This document shows, piece by piece, positions 8,314 through 17,492 of a stretch of 64,000 nucleotides of DNA. The position numbers and the translations under genes are program-made. The notes beneath the pieces were generated by a model. It made no database searches and was not told where the DNA came from. It saw only the letters and a list, made by a program, of their open reading frames with translations. Every line of letters starts with the position of its first letter. The first letter of the stretch is position 1. Source of the DNA: CAWUFC02 sp963921335 (lineage in GTDB: Bacteria > Pseudomonadota > Gammaproteobacteria > Pseudomonadales > Halieaceae); assembly GCA_963921335.3 (NCBI GenBank), contig CAWUFC020000002.1, positions 310,001 through 374,000 of the forward strand, read 5' to 3'.

Positions 8314-9156
8314 ATGGATGATTTTAAAGACCGCGTTGCAGTAGTCACAGGTGCTGCCAGCGGAATAGGCCTGGCGCTGTGCAAGCGATTCGCAGCAGCA
8401 GGTTGTAAGGTCGTACTCGCCGACATCGAACCCGATGCGCTGAATACTGCTGAGCAGGAAATAGTTGCACTCGGTGCAGATACGCTGGCGGTAGTCTGCG
8501 ATGTGGGCAAAGCTGATTCGGTCTCCGCATTGGCCAGCGCGGTTAAAGAGCGCTTTGGCAACGTGCATATCCTTTGCAATAACGCCGGTGTCTTCGTGGG
8601 CGGGCAGATCTGGGAAGCCAGCCACGACGATTTCGAGTGGCTGATTGACGTTAATCAATACGGTGTGATCCACGGCGTGCAAAGCTTTCTGGCAGAGATG
8701 ATCAACCATGGGGAGGAATACCATGTCGTCAACACAGCCTCTATGGCCGCTGTCAGCAGCCTGCCCTATGCCGGCATTTATCACATGACCAAGCATGCTG
8801 TGCTGGCGTTGAGTGAGTGCCTGTATCACGAACTCTCACTGGCGGCACCACAGGTTGGCATCTCATGCCTGTGTCCGGAGCTGTTCGATGCCGGTATTGC
8901 CCGCTCGGATCGCAATCGACCCGATCACCTGGGTGATGTACCCGGCACAGATTCCAGGCAATTCGCCACTGAAGCCATCGTTAACTCCACCGCCGCAGGC
9001 AAGCAACCGGCAGAACTGGCAGAGCGCGTATTTCAGGCTATTATCGACAGGCAGTTTTATATTCTGTCCGACGACGGCTGGCGCGATGTCGCCCACAGCC
9101 GACTCGACGACATTCGCAATGGGCGCAATCCCACCCTAACAGCCCCTGAGGTCTAG
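8314..9156 (+). CDS. Short-chain dehydrogenase/reductase (SDR), classical type
   Basis: The 280-residue cytoplasmic oxidoreductase has the NAD(P) site TGAASGIGLAL near residues 13-23, the NNAGVF motif near residue 90, a Ser in the MAAVSSLPYAG region, and the catalytic YHMTK (Tyr-x-x-x-Lys) near residue 155. A length of 280 and an extended C-terminal region are typical of SDRs acting on hydroxyacyl or steroid-like alcohols, but the substrate is unknown. The conserved Asp after the second strand (VVLADIEPDA) suggests preference for NAD(H). ppk1 follows after 6 bases, so read-through transcription is likely even though the functions look unrelated. Confidence 0.88.
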   Translation: MDDFKDRVAVVTGAASGIGLALCKRFAAAGCKVVLADIEPDALNTAEQEIVALGADTLAVVCDVGKADSVSALASAVKERFGNVHILCNNAGVFVGGQIWEASHDDFEWLIDVNQYGVIHGVQSFLAEMINHGEEYHVVNTASMAAVSSLPYAGIYHMTKHAVLALSECLYHELSLAAPQVGISCLCPELFDAGIARSDRNRPDHLGDVPGTDSRQFATEAIVNSTAAGKQPAELAERVFQAIIDRQFYILSDDGWRDVAHSRLDDIRNGRNPTLTAPEV

Positions 9157-9162
9157 CGAAGT

Positions 9163-11316
9163 ATGGAAGAACGCATAGCAGAAGAGATCGACTACCAGGA
9201 AGTTGCCGGGGACGAACTGGTGGGCGAGCAATCCACCTGGACTGCCCCTGAAGAGGTACCTGCACTGACGGACCCAGTGCTGTATATCAACAACAACCTC
9301 AGCCACCTCCAATTTAACCTGCGCGTGCTGGCACAGTCTGTCGACGAAGATATTCCGCTCATAGAGCGGCTCCGCTTCCTGCTGATTTTCAGCTCGAATA
9401 TGGACGAGTTTTATGAGATCCGGGTGGCCGAGTTGCGTCACCAGGTGGAACTGGACCGCGAGATCCCCGGCAAGGACGGCCTGCCGGCCCATGAGGTGCT
9501 GCGACAAATTAACCTGCAGTGTCATGAGGCGTACGCGCGTCAGTACGACATACTTAATGAAGTACTGATCCCACAGATGGAGGAAGCTGATATCCGCTTT
9601 CTCAACGCTGAAGACTGGAGCGAGGAACAGGCCAGCTGGGTAAGGCGCTATTTCCGCAGCGAGGTGATGCCCCTGGTGAGCCCACTCGGGCTTGATCCCG
9701 CCCACCCCTTCCCGCGGCTCGTGAATAAAAGCCTTAACTTTATTTTGTCACTCGAGGGCAAAGATGCCTTTGGTCGCGAAAGCGGCATGGCCATTGTGCC
9801 CGCACCCCGCTCCCTGCCCCGCGTCGTTAAACTGCCCGACGCCCTCTGCGAGAGCGGCGATAATTTCGTGCTCTTGTCTGAGATTATTGAAGCCCATGCC
9901 GAGGAACTGTTTCACGGCATGACAGTAAAAGAGTGCCACCAGTTCCGCGTGACCCGCAACGCCGATCTGGAGGTGAATGCGGACGAAGTCGGCGATATCG
10001 CCCTGGCACTGCGCGGCGAGCTGCATTCAAGGCGATTTGGCGCAGCGGTGAAACTGGAAATCTCACGGGATTGCCCAGAACATCTGTGCAGCTTTTTACT
10101 CGAACGTTTTGCACTTTCCGAAGACGAGTTATTCCGCATCGATGGGCCGGTTAACCTGCAGCGACTGACCGTACTGATAGACCAGCTCGACAGACCAGAA
10201 CTCTGCTATCCCGGGTTCACCCCCGCACTGCCGAAAGCCCTGAAAGATGCTTCCACTATCTTCGATACTTTGAGCAAGGAAGATCAGTTACTGCTGCATC
10301 CTTACCAAAGCTTCGCACCTGTGATTGATTTGCTGCGCCAGGCCGCGAGAGATCCCCAGGTCGTCGCTATCAGACAAACCCTTTACCGGACGGGTGAATC
10401 CTCCGAGTTGGTAGAGCTATTGGTTGAAGCAGCGCGCAACGGTAAAGAGGTGACCGTGGTCATCGAATTGAGGGCGCGTTTTGACGAGGAGGAAAACCTC
10501 AACTTTGCCGGCATTCTGCAGGAGGCAGGCGCACTGGTCCTGTATGGTGTGGTCGGTCATAAAACCCACGCCAAGGCGATGCTGGTGATTCGGCGCGAAG
10601 GGCGCAAGCTGGTGCGCTATGCTCACTTAAGCACCGGCAATTACCATCCCCGTAACGCCCGTATTTATACCGACTACAGCCTGCTGACAGCAGACCCGGA
10701 TGTCACCAACGATGTCGCCAAGGTGTTTCAGCAACTCACCGGTATGGGCAAGGCCGTTAAATTGAGCAAGCTCCTGCACGCACCGTTCACATTGCACAAG
10801 GGCTTGCTGGCCATGATTGACGGCGAGATAGAAGCCGCAGCCAGCGGCAAGAAGGCGCACATCATGGCCAAGGTCAACGGCCTGACCGAGCAGAAGGTTA
10901 TCAAGGCGCTCTATCGCGCCTCTCAAGCCGGCGTGAAAGTCGACCTGGTGGTCCGCGGCATGTGTTGCCTGCGCCCTGGGGTCAAAGGCGTCTCAGACAA
11001 TATTCGCGTGATTTCTGTGGTTGGGCGTTTTCTGGAGCACTCCCGGGTCTACTACTTCCATAACGCGGAGACCCAGGTCTACCTCGCAAGCGCGGACATG
11101 ATGGAGCGCAACCTGCTCAACCGGGTGGAGGTTGGCTTTCCGATCGAGTCCGACAAACTGGCCACCCGGGTGCGCAAAGAACTGGAGCTGTTTTTTACCG
11201 ACAACTGCCAGAGCTGGCGGCTGGGCCCGGATGGGCACTATACCCTGAGCTCCCCCAGGCAGGGGCAGAACAAGCGCTCGGCGCAAGAAACGTTGCTGGA
11301 GAAGCTGGCCGTTTAA
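9163..11316 (+). CDS. ppk1: Polyphosphate kinase 1
   Basis: The 717-residue protein matches PPK1 in full: N-domain (NLSHLQFNLRVLAQS, with SSNMDEFYEIRVAEL), head domain, and two C-terminal phospholipase D-like domains. The autophosphorylated histidine is in GHKTHAKAMLV, followed by RYAHLSTGNYHPRNARIYTD and the C2 segment RGMCCLRPGV. The enzyme reversibly polymerises ATP gamma-phosphate into polyphosphate at the membrane. The N-terminus is about 25-30 residues longer and more acidic than the E. coli enzyme, but the ATG at 9163 is the first available. Its stop is 20 bases from the convergent NUDIX gene. No ppx follows. Confidence 0.97.
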   Translation: MEERIAEEIDYQEVAGDELVGEQSTWTAPEEVPALTDPVLYINNNLSHLQFNLRVLAQSVDEDIPLIERLRFLLIFSSNMDEFYEIRVAELRHQVELDREIPGKDGLPAHEVLRQINLQCHEAYARQYDILNEVLIPQMEEADIRFLNAEDWSEEQASWVRRYFRSEVMPLVSPLGLDPAHPFPRLVNKSLNFILSLEGKDAFGRESGMAIVPAPRSLPRVVKLPDALCESGDNFVLLSEIIEAHAEELFHGMTVKECHQFRVTRNADLEVNADEVGDIALALRGELHSRRFGAAVKLEISRDCPEHLCSFLLERFALSEDELFRIDGPVNLQRLTVLIDQLDRPELCYPGFTPALPKALKDASTIFDTLSKEDQLLLHPYQSFAPVIDLLRQAARDPQVVAIRQTLYRTGESSELVELLVEAARNGKEVTVVIELRARFDEEENLNFAGILQEAGALVLYGVVGHKTHAKAMLVIRREGRKLVRYAHLSTGNYHPRNARIYTDYSLLTADPDVTNDVAKVFQQLTGMGKAVKLSKLLHAPFTLHKGLLAMIDGEIEAAASGKKAHIMAKVNGLTEQKVIKALYRASQAGVKVDLVVRGMCCLRPGVKGVSDNIRVISVVGRFLEHSRVYYFHNAETQVYLASADMMERNLLNRVEVGFPIESDKLATRVRKELELFFTDNCQSWRLGPDGHYTLSSPRQGQNKRSAQETLLEKLAV

Positions 11317-11336
11317 ATGCAGGCAAAAACTTCGCG

Positions 11337-12044
11337 CTAAACGTCCATGCGCGGGTATTCCGAGCCCAGTGACTCGCACAGGTAGCGCCAGACTCCATCG
11401 CGCATTTCGACTCGATTGCGAACACCAGGTTGTTCGGCGTCGCCGGCCTCATAGCCTTCGTCACCGGGAAACAACACCGCCACGGTATCTTCACACTTGG
11501 CAAAAATAGGCAGAATGTGTGGCGGCCTGCGCGCGGCGATACCGTGCATTGCCTCTTCCGCCTGCATGTAGGGCGCCAGTGCACGCAAGGTCATAATCGT
11601 GGGCGGCAACAGGCCCAGGTCGCCACTTTCGTGCGCATCGATAGCATCGCGCACCGACAACCATTGATGATCGTGAATCTCACTGCCGTCAATCTGAACG
11701 TCTTGACTGTCTTCCACCAGGGCGAGGAAAATCCAGGTATAGAAGCGCTTTTTCTCAGCCTCGGGTGTGGTCCAGTGGCTGATTTGCACCATGATATCGG
11801 GATCCACCTGCAGCCCGGATTCTTCCTCAGCCTCACGGGCACTGGCAATACGCGCTGCGTCTTCCTCAACGCCATCAGCCTTGTCCCAATCTGCGGGGTC
11901 GAGTGCGCCACCAGGAAACACCCAGAGCCCACCGGCAAAGGCCAGTGCTTTATTACGTTTTAACAGCAGAACTTCCGGGCCGGTATCTCCGTCACGAAGC
12001 AATACCACCGTGGCCGCCGGACGCGGCTCGGGGGGCTGACTCAT
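11337..12044 (-). CDS. NUDIX hydrolase
   Basis: The 235-residue protein carries a split Nudix box: FPGGALDPADW, an acidic insert, then AREAEEESGLQVD, giving the G-x5-E-x7-REUxEExGU catalytic helix with metal-binding glutamates. The long insert between the glycine loop and the REAEEE helix resembles NUDT19/CoA-diphosphatase-like members, so a nucleoside-diphosphate or acyl-CoA substrate is possible. The ATG at 12044 (SQPPEPRPAATVVLLRDGD) is chosen because homology starts there; an upstream extension would overlap the preceding gene. It begins 1 base after the preceding gene's stop, so the two are probably cotranscribed. Confidence 0.85.
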   Translation of the reverse strand: MSQPPEPRPAATVVLLRDGDTGPEVLLLKRNKALAFAGGLWVFPGGALDPADWDKADGVEEDAARIASAREAEEESGLQVDPDIMVQISHWTTPEAEKKRFYTWIFLALVEDSQDVQIDGSEIHDHQWLSVRDAIDAHESGDLGLLPPTIMTLRALAPYMQAEEAMHGIAARRPPHILPIFAKCEDTVAVLFPGDEGYEAGDAEQPGVRNRVEMRDGVWRYLCESLGSEYPRMDV

Positions 12045-12045
12045 A

Positions 12046-12843
12046 TTAGTTCGGGCTTTCTTCGCTGGCGCTGGCGGGCTGGGTGTCGGCAACCATCGTG
12101 GGCTGTGGTGCCGTTTGTGCCGCATAGTCAGGCACTTCGAAAGGCACCTGAATGCCCAGACGTGAACTCTCTTTCATAACAGCAGCAACCGAAGCACCAG
12201 AGCCGGTAGATAAACTGCCAAACACTTCCTGACCCGAGGCAATGGCGACGGTTTGTGCCACCATACCCAGAGTGGTGGCATCATCACCAACCACGGCACC
12301 GACCACGGTTGCTACCTGTTGGGTTTGCTCTGGTACCAGCACAATGATCGACGCCACCGCAGCAGACAATCCGGGAGGCGCATCTTTGAGAGAGCGTGCA
12401 ACAGCGCCGGCAATCGAAACCGCCTGTTCCGGGGCCGCCTTGGTGGCCGACGCTGCAATCATGGCAACATCGCCAATGGTGTTGTCTTTAAATCGCTGGG
12501 CAATGGCTATGGTTACGATCTGCCCCGCTTTGTCGGGGCTGGCCGCAACCAGGTCCGCCACCATCTGGTTCATCTCGGCAGTGCTGCCCGCACGAGCAAG
12601 GGCTTCGTAAGGATTAGTACGGGTCGAGGCTGACACATCCAGCGCAGCAGTGGCTGGCACCGGCGCCTGCTCGGCTGCACGAGCGGCAGTACGGCTGGAA
12701 CTGATCGGTTCTGCTGCGGCCTGCTCAGCCTCCTGAACCACATCCGCCTTGGCGACCATTTCACCGGGCTGAAGAACAGGTTGCGGACCAGTGGCGTGCA
12801 TCACGCCAACGATCAAACCGAACAGAAGAATCGCTATAGCCAT
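12046..12843 (-). CDS. Membrane-anchored or secreted protein of unknown function, Ala-rich helical
   Basis: I do not recognise this 265-residue protein. It starts MAIAILLFGLIVGVMHATG, a single N-terminal hydrophobic segment that could anchor it or be cleaved. A low-complexity Ala/Glu/Gln/Ser linker follows, then from about residue 75 a run of short Ala/Val-rich helical repeats (for example NQMVADLVAASPDKAGQIVT and AIAQRFKDNTIGDVAMIAAS). This helical pattern looks like a periplasmic TPR-free solenoid. It lies directly upstream of the NUDIX gene on the same strand and downstream of the DUF4136 lipoprotein and purC. No catalytic motif is visible. Confidence 0.7.
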   Translation of the reverse strand: MAIAILLFGLIVGVMHATGPQPVLQPGEMVAKADVVQEAEQAAAEPISSSRTAARAAEQAPVPATAALDVSASTRTNPYEALARAGSTAEMNQMVADLVAASPDKAGQIVTIAIAQRFKDNTIGDVAMIAASATKAAPEQAVSIAGAVARSLKDAPPGLSAAVASIIVLVPEQTQQVATVVGAVVGDDATTLGMVAQTVAIASGQEVFGSLSTGSGASVAAVMKESSRLGIQVPFEVPDYAAQTAPQPTMVADTQPASASEESPN

Positions 12844-12923
12844 GTATATCCCTCTGGATGTGTGTGTTACCCGCCAACTTTACCACATCTTGTGGCAATC
12901 CACGCCACGGGACAGGTCAATTT

Positions 12924-13478
12924 CTAGCCCGGGAAGTTAGCGAACACTTCTTTTACGGCCTCGTCGACCGTGTTTTCGAGATTGGCCACATCCTTGTCAG
13001 TCAGCCGGCCCGTCAACACGCCCTCCCACACCAGCTTGCGATTGGCAGCATCGACCACATCAATATGCAAAGTACCCTCGGTGTACTGTTGCACCTGGGT
13101 TTCATAGGCATAACCGCCCCAAGAATTGTAATTGCGGTAACCGTAGTAACCATGGGCAACTGGGGTGTTGTAGGTTTCGACCTTATCCTTGGTGTGAATA
13201 TAGAAATTCAGCAGCAGGTCCGGGTCACTGTCATAACGATACCCGCGCACGTCCATCTGTTGCGCCACAGCCACTTTCAGGAAGCTGGTTTCCAGGGTTT
13301 CGTAGTCAGCATTGTCTGACGCGGGTTGATCCACAAAACCATAGGTTTTGTAGCCGGAAAAGTCCGCATTAGGGTCAACATTGGCGTAGGTGTTCGGCGC
13401 CGAACTGGCGCAACCTCCCAGCCAGACTGTCATCATCACTAACAACCCAGCGGCAAGCAACGTCCTTAAGCGAGACAT
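12924..13478 (-). CDS. DUF4136-family lipoprotein
   Basis: The 184-residue protein has a lipoprotein signal (LLVMMTVWLGGCASSAP; lipobox LGGC) and then NVDPNADFSGYKTYGFVDQP, the typical opening of DUF4136 proteins. These are beta-rich outer-membrane-associated lipoproteins of unknown role. A Tyr/Gly-rich insert (HGYYGYRNYNSWGGYAYET) sits in the middle, and the C-terminal DVVDAANRKLVWEGVLTG strand is the most conserved part of the family. The ATG at 13478 is preceded by a strong GAGGAGG ribosome site 5 bases upstream, so the in-frame extension to 13496 is rejected. It follows purC by 14 bases. Confidence 0.87.
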   Translation of the reverse strand: MSRLRTLLAAGLLVMMTVWLGGCASSAPNTYANVDPNADFSGYKTYGFVDQPASDNADYETLETSFLKVAVAQQMDVRGYRYDSDPDLLLNFYIHTKDKVETYNTPVAHGYYGYRNYNSWGGYAYETQVQQYTEGTLHIDVVDAANRKLVWEGVLTGRLTDKDVANLENTVDEAVKEVFANFPG

Positions 13479-13492
13479 ATCAGCCTCCTCGA

Positions 13493-14596
13493 TCAATTGA
13501 TCAGCCCATACTGACTGTTAAGGATATCAACGATTTCGGCCTTGGGGTTATCCGAAAGCGTTAGCGGTGCCCCGGTAATTTTCTCGGCGATACCCAGATA
13601 AGTGCCGGAGATCTGCATCATGATGGATTCAGGCAGCTCATTCTCCTTGGCCAGGGCCGGCCGCTCGTCCATACGATCCTTGTTGGTGAGGATATCGGGG
13701 TCCGGGAAGTAATCCAGCAGCAGCTTGCGGAACTCCTCCTTGGAGTTCTCAACCACCTTACCCTCGCGGTAAGCCGCACCATCCCAAATACGCGAAGAGT
13801 CAGGCGTGCCAACTTCGTCCATATAAATCAGCTTTTCCTGACCACTGGCGTCGGTGACGTAGCCGAATTCAAACTTGGTATCGACAAAGATCTGGTCAAT
13901 ATCTGCCAGTGCCTTACTAATGACGGCGAAGCCCTCGCTGAGCAGGGTTTCATAACGATCGATGTCATCAAGGCTGGCAAACTGGAAAGCCTGGTGGTTG
14001 TTCTCCAGATCGCTGCGAGTCACATTGACGTCGTCTACTTCAGGCACACCGGGAATGCCGGTGAGAATGCCCTTGGTAGAAGGCGTGATCAGCAACTCGG
14101 GCAATTTCTGGTCACGGGTCAGGCCATCGGGTATCTGGATGCCACAAAACTCGCGCTCGCCACGCTCATAGGAGCGCCACATTGAGCCGGTAATGTACTG
14201 CCGCGCAATCGCCTCAACCATGACCGGACGGGCTTTTTGTACGATCCATACCAACGGGTGCGGAATATCCAGAATATGACTATCTGCCAGGCCTTGCTCG
14301 CGAAACAATTTGAACCAGTGATTGGAGATGGCATTAAGAGCCGCACCTTTCCCAGGCACGCCATTCATGCCGCCTTCACCCCGCCAGATGCACTCAAAGG
14401 CTGAGATGCGGTCAGAAATCACCATAATGGCCAGCGGCGCATCGGGCGCCACGTCGTAACCGCGCTCGCTGATCAAGCGGGCGCTGCCAGCATCGGAAAG
14501 CCAGTACACCGAGCGGACTTTACCGCTGTGCACCGGCTGGTCAGTACGGATGGGCAGGTCGTTATTAACCGCGAGAACTTTGTTGGCGAGGCTCAT
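13493..14596 (-). CDS. purC: Phosphoribosylaminoimidazole-succinocarboxamide synthase (SAICAR synthase)
   Basis: The 367-residue enzyme joins CAIR and aspartate using ATP in purine synthesis. It shows VHSGKVRSVYWL (the nucleotide-binding start), RPVMVEAIARQYITGSMWRSY, and the family signature as FVDTKFEFGYV followed by YMDEVGTPDSSRIW. It belongs to the long form of PurC (about 300-370 residues, as in yeast and several marine gammaproteobacteria) rather than the roughly 237-residue E. coli type. No purine riboswitch or PurR box was recognised upstream. It is divergent from the lipoprotein gene at 14711. Confidence 0.95.
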   Translation of the reverse strand: MSLANKVLAVNNDLPIRTDQPVHSGKVRSVYWLSDAGSARLISERGYDVAPDAPLAIMVISDRISAFECIWRGEGGMNGVPGKGAALNAISNHWFKLFREQGLADSHILDIPHPLVWIVQKARPVMVEAIARQYITGSMWRSYERGEREFCGIQIPDGLTRDQKLPELLITPSTKGILTGIPGVPEVDDVNVTRSDLENNHQAFQFASLDDIDRYETLLSEGFAVISKALADIDQIFVDTKFEFGYVTDASGQEKLIYMDEVGTPDSSRIWDGAAYREGKVVENSKEEFRKLLLDYFPDPDILTNKDRMDERPALAKENELPESIMMQISGTYLGIAEKITGAPLTLSDNPKAEIVDILNSQYGLIN

Positions 14597-14710
14597 TAAA
14601 TATCACTCTTGCTGGGTGGGTCCGAAAAACCGCCAATTTTAGCAGAATCCCGTCGCGTCCTGACAATTGTTAACACCATCTGCCCCGCGAATGGTTTAAG
14701 ATTGGCCGCC

Positions 14711-15439
14711 ATGAACGCAATCATCCGACTTAGCCTGCCGTTTCTGATTCTGGCCATCCTTAGCGCCTGCCGCAGCGACAGCGTACAGCCGGCCAGTGGC
14801 GGAGCAACTTCCGTCGCAAATTCTGACGCCGATGAAGAGCGCGTGGATTTCTCCGGTAACTGGGAAATGGACTACGGACGCAGCGATAACCTGAACGAAA
14901 AGCTGAACAGTATTTATAAAGACCTGCAGCGCCAGGCCGCCCGTCGCAGCGGTAGTAGTACGGAATACAGCACTCGCGGCGGGGTCACCACCACCAGCAA
15001 TCCAGAGGTATCCAATGCCATCGCCGGCATTATTCCGCTGGCCAAGCTCGCGGACTTCATCACGACCTCGCAAGCTCTGGAAATTGAGCAAAGTGACTAT
15101 GACATCCTGGTCGAGCGCGAAGATACCTTTGCCCTGAGCTGCGCCTTTGTCGATGATAGCCCGGAGGTGGTGACAGACAACCTGGGCAGCGAGGTGTGCG
15201 GCTGGGATGCACATCAACTGGTATTTGTGGTCGACCTGCCGGAGGGTACCCGCATCAATCATCGCTTCACGCTGGCGCCAGACGGGCAGCGCCTGCACAT
15301 CGCCACCCGGGTTTCACGTGGCGGCAACCGAAATTTCACCCTGAATCGTGTTTACTATCGCTTTGAACCGCTGCCACCAGACTTTGAGTGTGAATACACC
15401 CTGAGTCGGGGCAATGTCTGCAGCAGGGCCAGCTCATGA
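14711..15439 (+). CDS. Lipoprotein of unknown function
   Basis: This 242-residue protein begins MNAIIRLSLPFLILAILSAC, a lipoprotein signal with lipobox LSAC, followed by a Ser/Gly/Ala linker. FSGNWEMDYGRSDN near residue 50 resembles the start of small extracytoplasmic beta-barrel domains that bind ligands. Four cysteines after the lipidated one (CAF, VCGW, FECEY, VCSRA) could form disulfides, which fits an envelope location. The ATG at 14711 is chosen because it gives a complete lipoprotein signal; the longer frame back to 14609 has none. Its stop overlaps the next start (ATGA), so the two proteins are translationally coupled. I assign no function. Confidence 0.75.
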   Translation: MNAIIRLSLPFLILAILSACRSDSVQPASGGATSVANSDADEERVDFSGNWEMDYGRSDNLNEKLNSIYKDLQRQAARRSGSSTEYSTRGGVTTTSNPEVSNAIAGIIPLAKLADFITTSQALEIEQSDYDILVEREDTFALSCAFVDDSPEVVTDNLGSEVCGWDAHQLVFVVDLPEGTRINHRFTLAPDGQRLHIATRVSRGGNRNFTLNRVYYRFEPLPPDFECEYTLSRGNVCSRASS

Positions 15440-16467
15440 TGGTTCGCCTGCTGGTGATTTGCAGCCTGCTGCTCGCGATGAATAGCCAAGCAGACACCCG
15501 GCTGGTTGACGTGAATATCGTGGTGTTTGATCCCGGCCTTGATGTAGACCCAAGCCAATATCGCAAGCTTGGCATCTTCCCGGAGATTCGCGAGTTGGAA
15601 GCGCGCTACCTGCCCTTCGCCCTGCGTGAATCCATCATGCAAAGTGACGAATGGGGCCCAGTGCGGGTGCTGCCTGCAGCAGACCCTGAAAGCGAACTGC
15701 TGGTCACCGGCAAGATCCTGCATTCGGACGGGGTGAGCCTGGAGTTGCAGATCAGGGCTGTCGACGCCAGCGGTCGCGAATGGCTGAACAAGACCTACAG
15801 CGAGAGAGCGGCTGACGCTGATTACCAACCCAATTCAATTCAAAAAGAACGCCCCTTCGCCGAACTCTATCAGCGTTTCGCCGGCGACCTGCTGAGCGCT
15901 GCCAGACTGCTGGGACAATCAGAAATTCGGCGTATCCAGGACCTGGCCTTGCTGCGCTATGCCCAGTCGCTGGCGCCCGGCGCTTTTAACGGCTATGTGG
16001 TGCTGGACGAGTTTGGTCGCTTCAACCTGGCTCGCCTGCCTGCCTACGATGACCCCATGCTGGCGCGTATTGAACTGGTGCGGGAGCGGGAATACGTGTT
16101 TGTAGACACTGTGGACGGACAGTACGCCACCCTATTCCAGGAACTGGGTCCTACCTACGACCTGTGGCGGGAGTTCAACCGCGAACAGGCACTTTACCAA
16201 CGACTCTACGAAGACCGGCTGGCCAAACGGGAGAAGCCCAAGAAAGGCAGTTACCAGGCCATGAAGCGCGCCTACCTGAACTTTAAATGGGCCAAGGTGC
16301 AGGAACAGGAATCAGCGCGCCTGGCAGAGGGTTTCAGGAATGAGACCCAACCCACCTTTCTTGAACTGGAGGGCCGGGTCGTGGAACTGAACGGCAGCCT
16401 GGAAGACCAGTACCGGGAATGGCGCGACATCCTGCGTTCAATCTACGAATTAGAGGGGGGCGCCTAG
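15436..16467 (+). CDS. Secreted protein of unknown function, coupled to the upstream lipoprotein
   Basis: The 343-residue protein has a cleavable signal peptide (VRLLVICSLLLAMNSQA) and then VDVNIVVFDPGLDVDPSQYR. The region up to about residue 130 resembles a periplasmic alpha/beta domain that would assess a ligand (LLVTGKILHSDGVSLELQIR), while the C-terminal third is strongly helical and charged (KREKPKKGSYQAMKRAYLNF). I do not recognise a named family. It starts inside the stop codon of the lipoprotein gene, implying stoichiometric production and probably a joint envelope role. The stop codon lies inside the first unit of a short tandem repeat. Confidence 0.72.
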   Translation: MMVRLLVICSLLLAMNSQADTRLVDVNIVVFDPGLDVDPSQYRKLGIFPEIRELEARYLPFALRESIMQSDEWGPVRVLPAADPESELLVTGKILHSDGVSLELQIRAVDASGREWLNKTYSERAADADYQPNSIQKERPFAELYQRFAGDLLSAARLLGQSEIRRIQDLALLRYAQSLAPGAFNGYVVLDEFGRFNLARLPAYDDPMLARIELVREREYVFVDTVDGQYATLFQELGPTYDLWREFNREQALYQRLYEDRLAKREKPKKGSYQAMKRAYLNFKWAKVQEQESARLAEGFRNETQPTFLELEGRVVELNGSLEDQYREWRDILRSIYELEGGA

Positions 16468-16523
16468 CTGGGGGCGCCTAGCTCGGGACGCGCAGTCGGG
16501 GCGCCTGGCTGAGGCGCCTGACT
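16456..16523. repeat. 14-bp tandem repeat with GGCGCC core, about five units
   Basis: Two perfect copies of GGGGGCGCCTAGCT (16456-16469 and 16470-16483) are followed by three degraded copies of 13-14 bases (16484-16496, 16497-16510, 16511-16523), most keeping the palindromic GGCGCC. The array sits exactly between the convergent ends of the secreted-protein and hydrolase genes and overlaps the former's stop codon. It could fold into GC-rich hairpins and act as a bidirectional transcription end, but no T-tract is present. Confidence 0.8.
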
Positions 16524-16530
16524 GTAAAAC

Positions 16531-17394
16531 TTAAGCGTCCTCACGCAGCAGAAACGCCTTCACTGCCGACTCAAATTCCACCTTGCGCTCAATCATGTTC
16601 CAGTGACCACATTGTGGAAACACATGCAGCTCGGCGTTGGGTATGAGGCGCATGGGCAGCAGCGCAATATCCATGGGTGTGACCCGATCATCGCGGCCCC
16701 AGGTAATGAGGGTGGGCGCTTTGATTGAGGTCAGGTGGGCGATGCGCAGGTGCGCATTTTCGCCGCGAAACATCTCAGCAGTGGCATTAATCGACGCGCG
16801 GGAATACAACTGCTTGCTGGTGGCCATGGTGACCGGGTCCAGTGCCTGCTTATAGCGCTGCTCAATCAGTTCTTCAGTGACCAGGGCGGGGTCAAACACC
16901 ATGGAACGCAGCCATTGCTCCAGGCGCTCACGGGTCGGGTCCTCGGTGAACTCAACCAGCAGGTTCAACCCCTCACCCGGAAAGGGTGAAAAGATGTTCA
17001 TGCCGATACCCCCAATGGTCACAAACTTGTTCACCCGATCGGGAAAGTGCGCGGCTATCTGGGAGCCGACGATGCCGCCCAGTGAGTTGCCAATAATGCT
17101 GGCACTATCCATGCCCAGCTCGTTCATCAATGCCAGGCATGCGGTGACGCAGCCGCCGATGGGATCGCCCTCAATTGGGTCACTTTTGCCGTAACCTGGC
17201 AAATCGATAATCACGCAACGAAAATGCTCGGCAAACACCGGCAGATTGCCCTCGTAGTTGGCCCAGCCGGTCACACCAGGGCCTGATCCGTGAATCAGGA
17301 ACAGGTTCGGGCCACTGCCCGCTTCGTGGTAGTGAATGGTTCCGTGATCAGCCGCGAAGGATTTGCTGGTGGCTTCATAGGAGAATTCGGACAT
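16531..17394 (-). CDS. Alpha/beta-fold hydrolase (MhpC/BphD-like)
   Basis: The 287-residue hydrolase has the oxyanion stretch FLIHGSGPGVTGWANY (residues about 31-46), the nucleophile elbow GNSLGG with Ser near residue 104, the acid in TLITWGRDDRVTP and the catalytic His in FPQCGHWNMIE near the C-terminus. The HGSGPGVTGWANY form is typical of meta-cleavage product hydrolases that split C-C bonds in aromatic or steroid ring degradation (MhpC, BphD, HsaD), though many relatives are esterases. No extradiol dioxygenase is present nearby, so the ring-cleavage role is only suggested. It has its own short upstream region and faces the sulfotransferase gene divergently. Confidence 0.88.
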   Translation of the reverse strand: MSEFSYEATSKSFAADHGTIHYHEAGSGPNLFLIHGSGPGVTGWANYEGNLPVFAEHFRCVIIDLPGYGKSDPIEGDPIGGCVTACLALMNELGMDSASIIGNSLGGIVGSQIAAHFPDRVNKFVTIGGIGMNIFSPFPGEGLNLLVEFTEDPTRERLEQWLRSMVFDPALVTEELIEQRYKQALDPVTMATSKQLYSRASINATAEMFRGENAHLRIAHLTSIKAPTLITWGRDDRVTPMDIALLPMRLIPNAELHVFPQCGHWNMIERKVEFESAVKAFLLREDA

Positions 17395-17492
17395 GGGTCA
17401 CCTGTAGGTTACATTCGGTAAAGCCCGACAGTGTAACTGACTGCTTCCTTCATCACACAGCTGATGCCCGCTATAATGCCGGGCTGGTTCAT

